From Plutella xylostella (taxonomy: Eukaryota > Arthropoda > Insecta > Lepidoptera > Plutellidae), in contig NC_063988.1 of assembly GCF_932276165.1 (NCBI RefSeq), positions 3,286,001 through 3,350,000 of the forward strand: 64,000 bases of DNA, given 5' to 3'. The notes under the pieces were generated by a model. The model was not told where the DNA came from. It was given only the letters and a program-made list of their open reading frames with translations, and did not search any database. Below are positions 62,675 to 64,000 of the stretch, piece after piece. Within the stretch, counting starts at the first letter, position 1; each line of letters opens with the position of its first letter. The translations under genes and the position numbers were made by a program.

Positions 62675-64000
62675 TCAAAAAATCCTAAACGGTTTAGTTT
62701 GTGTAGCCGCATTAACACATTTGATGTTGCCTTGTTTCTTGTCTCGAGTGTGTTTCCACTTTTTATACAGCGCGCCCGTCTTCTTTTTACACCAGCGTCC
62801 CACACCTAAACCTATTTCTACTAAGAAGGCCACGAAGCTCAACGCAACCATGCATAGATAGCATTTGAATATACCGACCAAATCTTCAAAACTCAACGGT
62901 TTAATCGGGGCTTCCTCCTTGATGTCGTTGTACCTATAGTCCTCCCACTTGGCAACGAGGCCCGCTTCGACTATTCTGGCCATGTGTCTGTTGTAGTGCC
63001 GCGTCATGGCGGAGTGCTTGGGCAGCATCATGGCGAGGTGGCGCGAGTGTACGACGTCCGACAGCACGTGCAGGAACTGCTGACCGCGCGCGTTCAACAA
63101 GTTCCGCTCGAAATAACGCGCACACGAACACTCGTTCAGGCAAAACCTGTGGCTCTCATTGTCCAACTTACGCAGACAATCCAGCGTGTTCTTTATCGGC
63201 ACGAATTTCGCGTTGATTTTAACAAACCTCTCCTCGTCGTCCGGCAACACTACGTCGGGAGACGCCAGCCCCTCTATGTTGTAGCCCGTCTGCAGAATAT
63301 CCTCGAATGTCTCCAAATCCTTCCCTCTTTTAAACGTTGTGAAGAACGATATTATTGCCGCTTGCGTGACGAAGTTGACAATGAAAAATCCCCAAATGGC
63401 GACAAACAGAAGGATTCGTATCGCGCGTTTCCGGGACGGCTTGTACAGAGTTGTAGACAGGACGGTTCTTATGGTGTTCATGAGGTCTTTGCCAGCTTGG
63501 TCCAGGCTGGGCCCGCGCCCCTCCGCCACGCTGAACAGGTGGAAGCCGAGCCACAGCGCCAGGAAACAAGCGGAGTACTCCAAGAATATGCCCAGATTGT
63601 CGAGGAAAAGCTTCGCGTCAAACAGGAGCGTCTCAAAGTCAGCGCGGCGCGACATGAAGCAGAGCCCGCTGTGCTTGAACGGGTGCGTGAGGTCGGCTTC
63701 AATGATCACGGTGTCCATCACGTAGATCGGAAACAAAATCAACTCGAACTTCCTCTGAGAGAAGTTGAGCAACTGCTGGGTTATAAATGAGAACTCAAAC
63801 GTGTGCGTGAGCGTGGCGCGGCTCGGGGTGAAGTCGATGGTGAAGTTCAGCAGCCGCGCCATCGTGGACCAGATCTTGCCGTCGCGCTTGCCGAATGTCA
63901 GCGAGCCGTTAGCGTTCCGCGTCATTTCCACAAACGGCGGCACTACGGATATGAAGGCCCGCAGTGGGAACCCGTGTAGGTTGCTGCCTTTGTCTTCAAA
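62675..64000 (-). CDS. divergent ionotropic receptor (IR), 3' part, runs off the right edge
   Basis: Chemosensory receptor of the ionotropic glutamate receptor superfamily, a ligand-gated cation channel of sensory neuron membranes. 441 codons, open to the window edge; the reading continues in frame upstream of the first visible ATG, so the start lies outside. Order: ligand-binding lobe S1 (FPLRAFISVVPPFVEMTRNA), first membrane span (NLGIFLEYSACFLALWLGFH), pore-loop region with DLMNTIRTVLSTTLYKPS, second span (ILLFVAIWGFFIVNFVTQAA), lobe S2 with several cysteines, and the last span (FKCYLCMVALSFVAFLVEIG). The SYTANLAAF motif of glutamate receptors is replaced by FVTQAAIISFFTTF, as in divergent insect IRs. 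No intron in the visible part. Subfamily not assigned. Confidence 0.85.
   Translation of the reverse strand, partial: FEDKGSNLHGFPLRAFISVVPPFVEMTRNANGSLTFGKRDGKIWSTMARLLNFTIDFTPSRATLTHTFEFSFITQQLLNFSQRKFELILFPIYVMDTVIIEADLTHPFKHSGLCFMSRRADFETLLFDAKLFLDNLGIFLEYSACFLALWLGFHLFSVAEGRGPSLDQAGKDLMNTIRTVLSTTLYKPSRKRAIRILLFVAIWGFFIVNFVTQAAIISFFTTFKRGKDLETFEDILQTGYNIEGLASPDVVLPDDEERFVKINAKFVPIKNTLDCLRKLDNESHRFCLNECSCARYFERNLLNARGQQFLHVLSDVVHSRHLAMMLPKHSAMTRHYNRHMARIVEAGLVAKWEDYRYNDIKEEAPIKPLSFEDLVGIFKCYLCMVALSFVAFLVEIGLGVGRWCKKKTGALYKKWKHTRDKKQGNIKCVNAATQTKPFRIF

Noticed and set aside
62984..63790. Plus-strand frame of 268 codons
   Set aside because: Antisense shadow of the ionotropic receptor; no family resemblance, while the minus strand gives membrane spans and receptor layout.

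Overview
The window is nuclear DNA of an insect, most likely a moth or butterfly (Lepidoptera). It is AT-rich, its genes have many introns, and it is packed with short transposable elements typical of moths: tRNA-derived and 5S-derived SINEs, RTE-type LINE fragments, short Helitrons ending in CTAG, and many MITEs. No bacterial or viral gene organisation was seen.

Five conserved genes can be reconstructed, all on the minus strand, plus one on the plus strand. From left to right: (1) Scfd2, a Sec1/Munc18-like protein, complete in 11 exons (1063-7662). (2) COX6A, a subunit of cytochrome c oxidase, complete in 3 exons (8320-9390). (3) S6KL/RSKR, an S6-kinase-related AGC protein kinase, complete in 10 exons spread over 52 kb (9750-61946). 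(4) A plus-strand gene for a secreted Ala/Lys/Pro/Glu-rich protein (coding exon 40753-42109), inside the 31.8-kb seventh intron of S6KL. (5) Atg101, intronless in its coding part (50654-51298), inside the 12.2-kb sixth intron of S6KL. (6) The C-terminal 441 codons of a divergent ionotropic receptor (62675-64000), which runs off the right edge.

The first 10 kb are gene-dense: the COX6A start codon lies about 0.2 kb from the S6KL polyadenylation signals. From 10 kb to 42 kb the sequence is almost entirely S6KL intron 7, filled with mobile DNA. This includes an intact mariner element with an open transposase frame, two RTE fragments, two hAT-like non-autonomous elements with exact 8-bp target duplications, two Helitrons, and a three-level nest (5S SINE inside a MITE inside a Helitron). 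From 42.7 to 55 kb lies S6KL intron 6, with Atg101 and further MITEs. From 55 to 62 kb are the N-terminal S6KL exons.

Scfd2 shows recent local rearrangement: the 3' part of exon 7 and the 3' part of exon 8 each have a truncated second copy nearby. One of these duplicates was later hit by a SINE that made a 10-bp target duplication. I found no clearly new biochemical system. The strongest leads are the nested gene layout of S6KL, a two-codon upstream reading frame in front of Atg101, the low-complexity secreted protein, the exon duplications in Scfd2, and the potentially active mariner. Gene calls rest on recalled family sequences and on splice-site and phase consistency; no database search was run.
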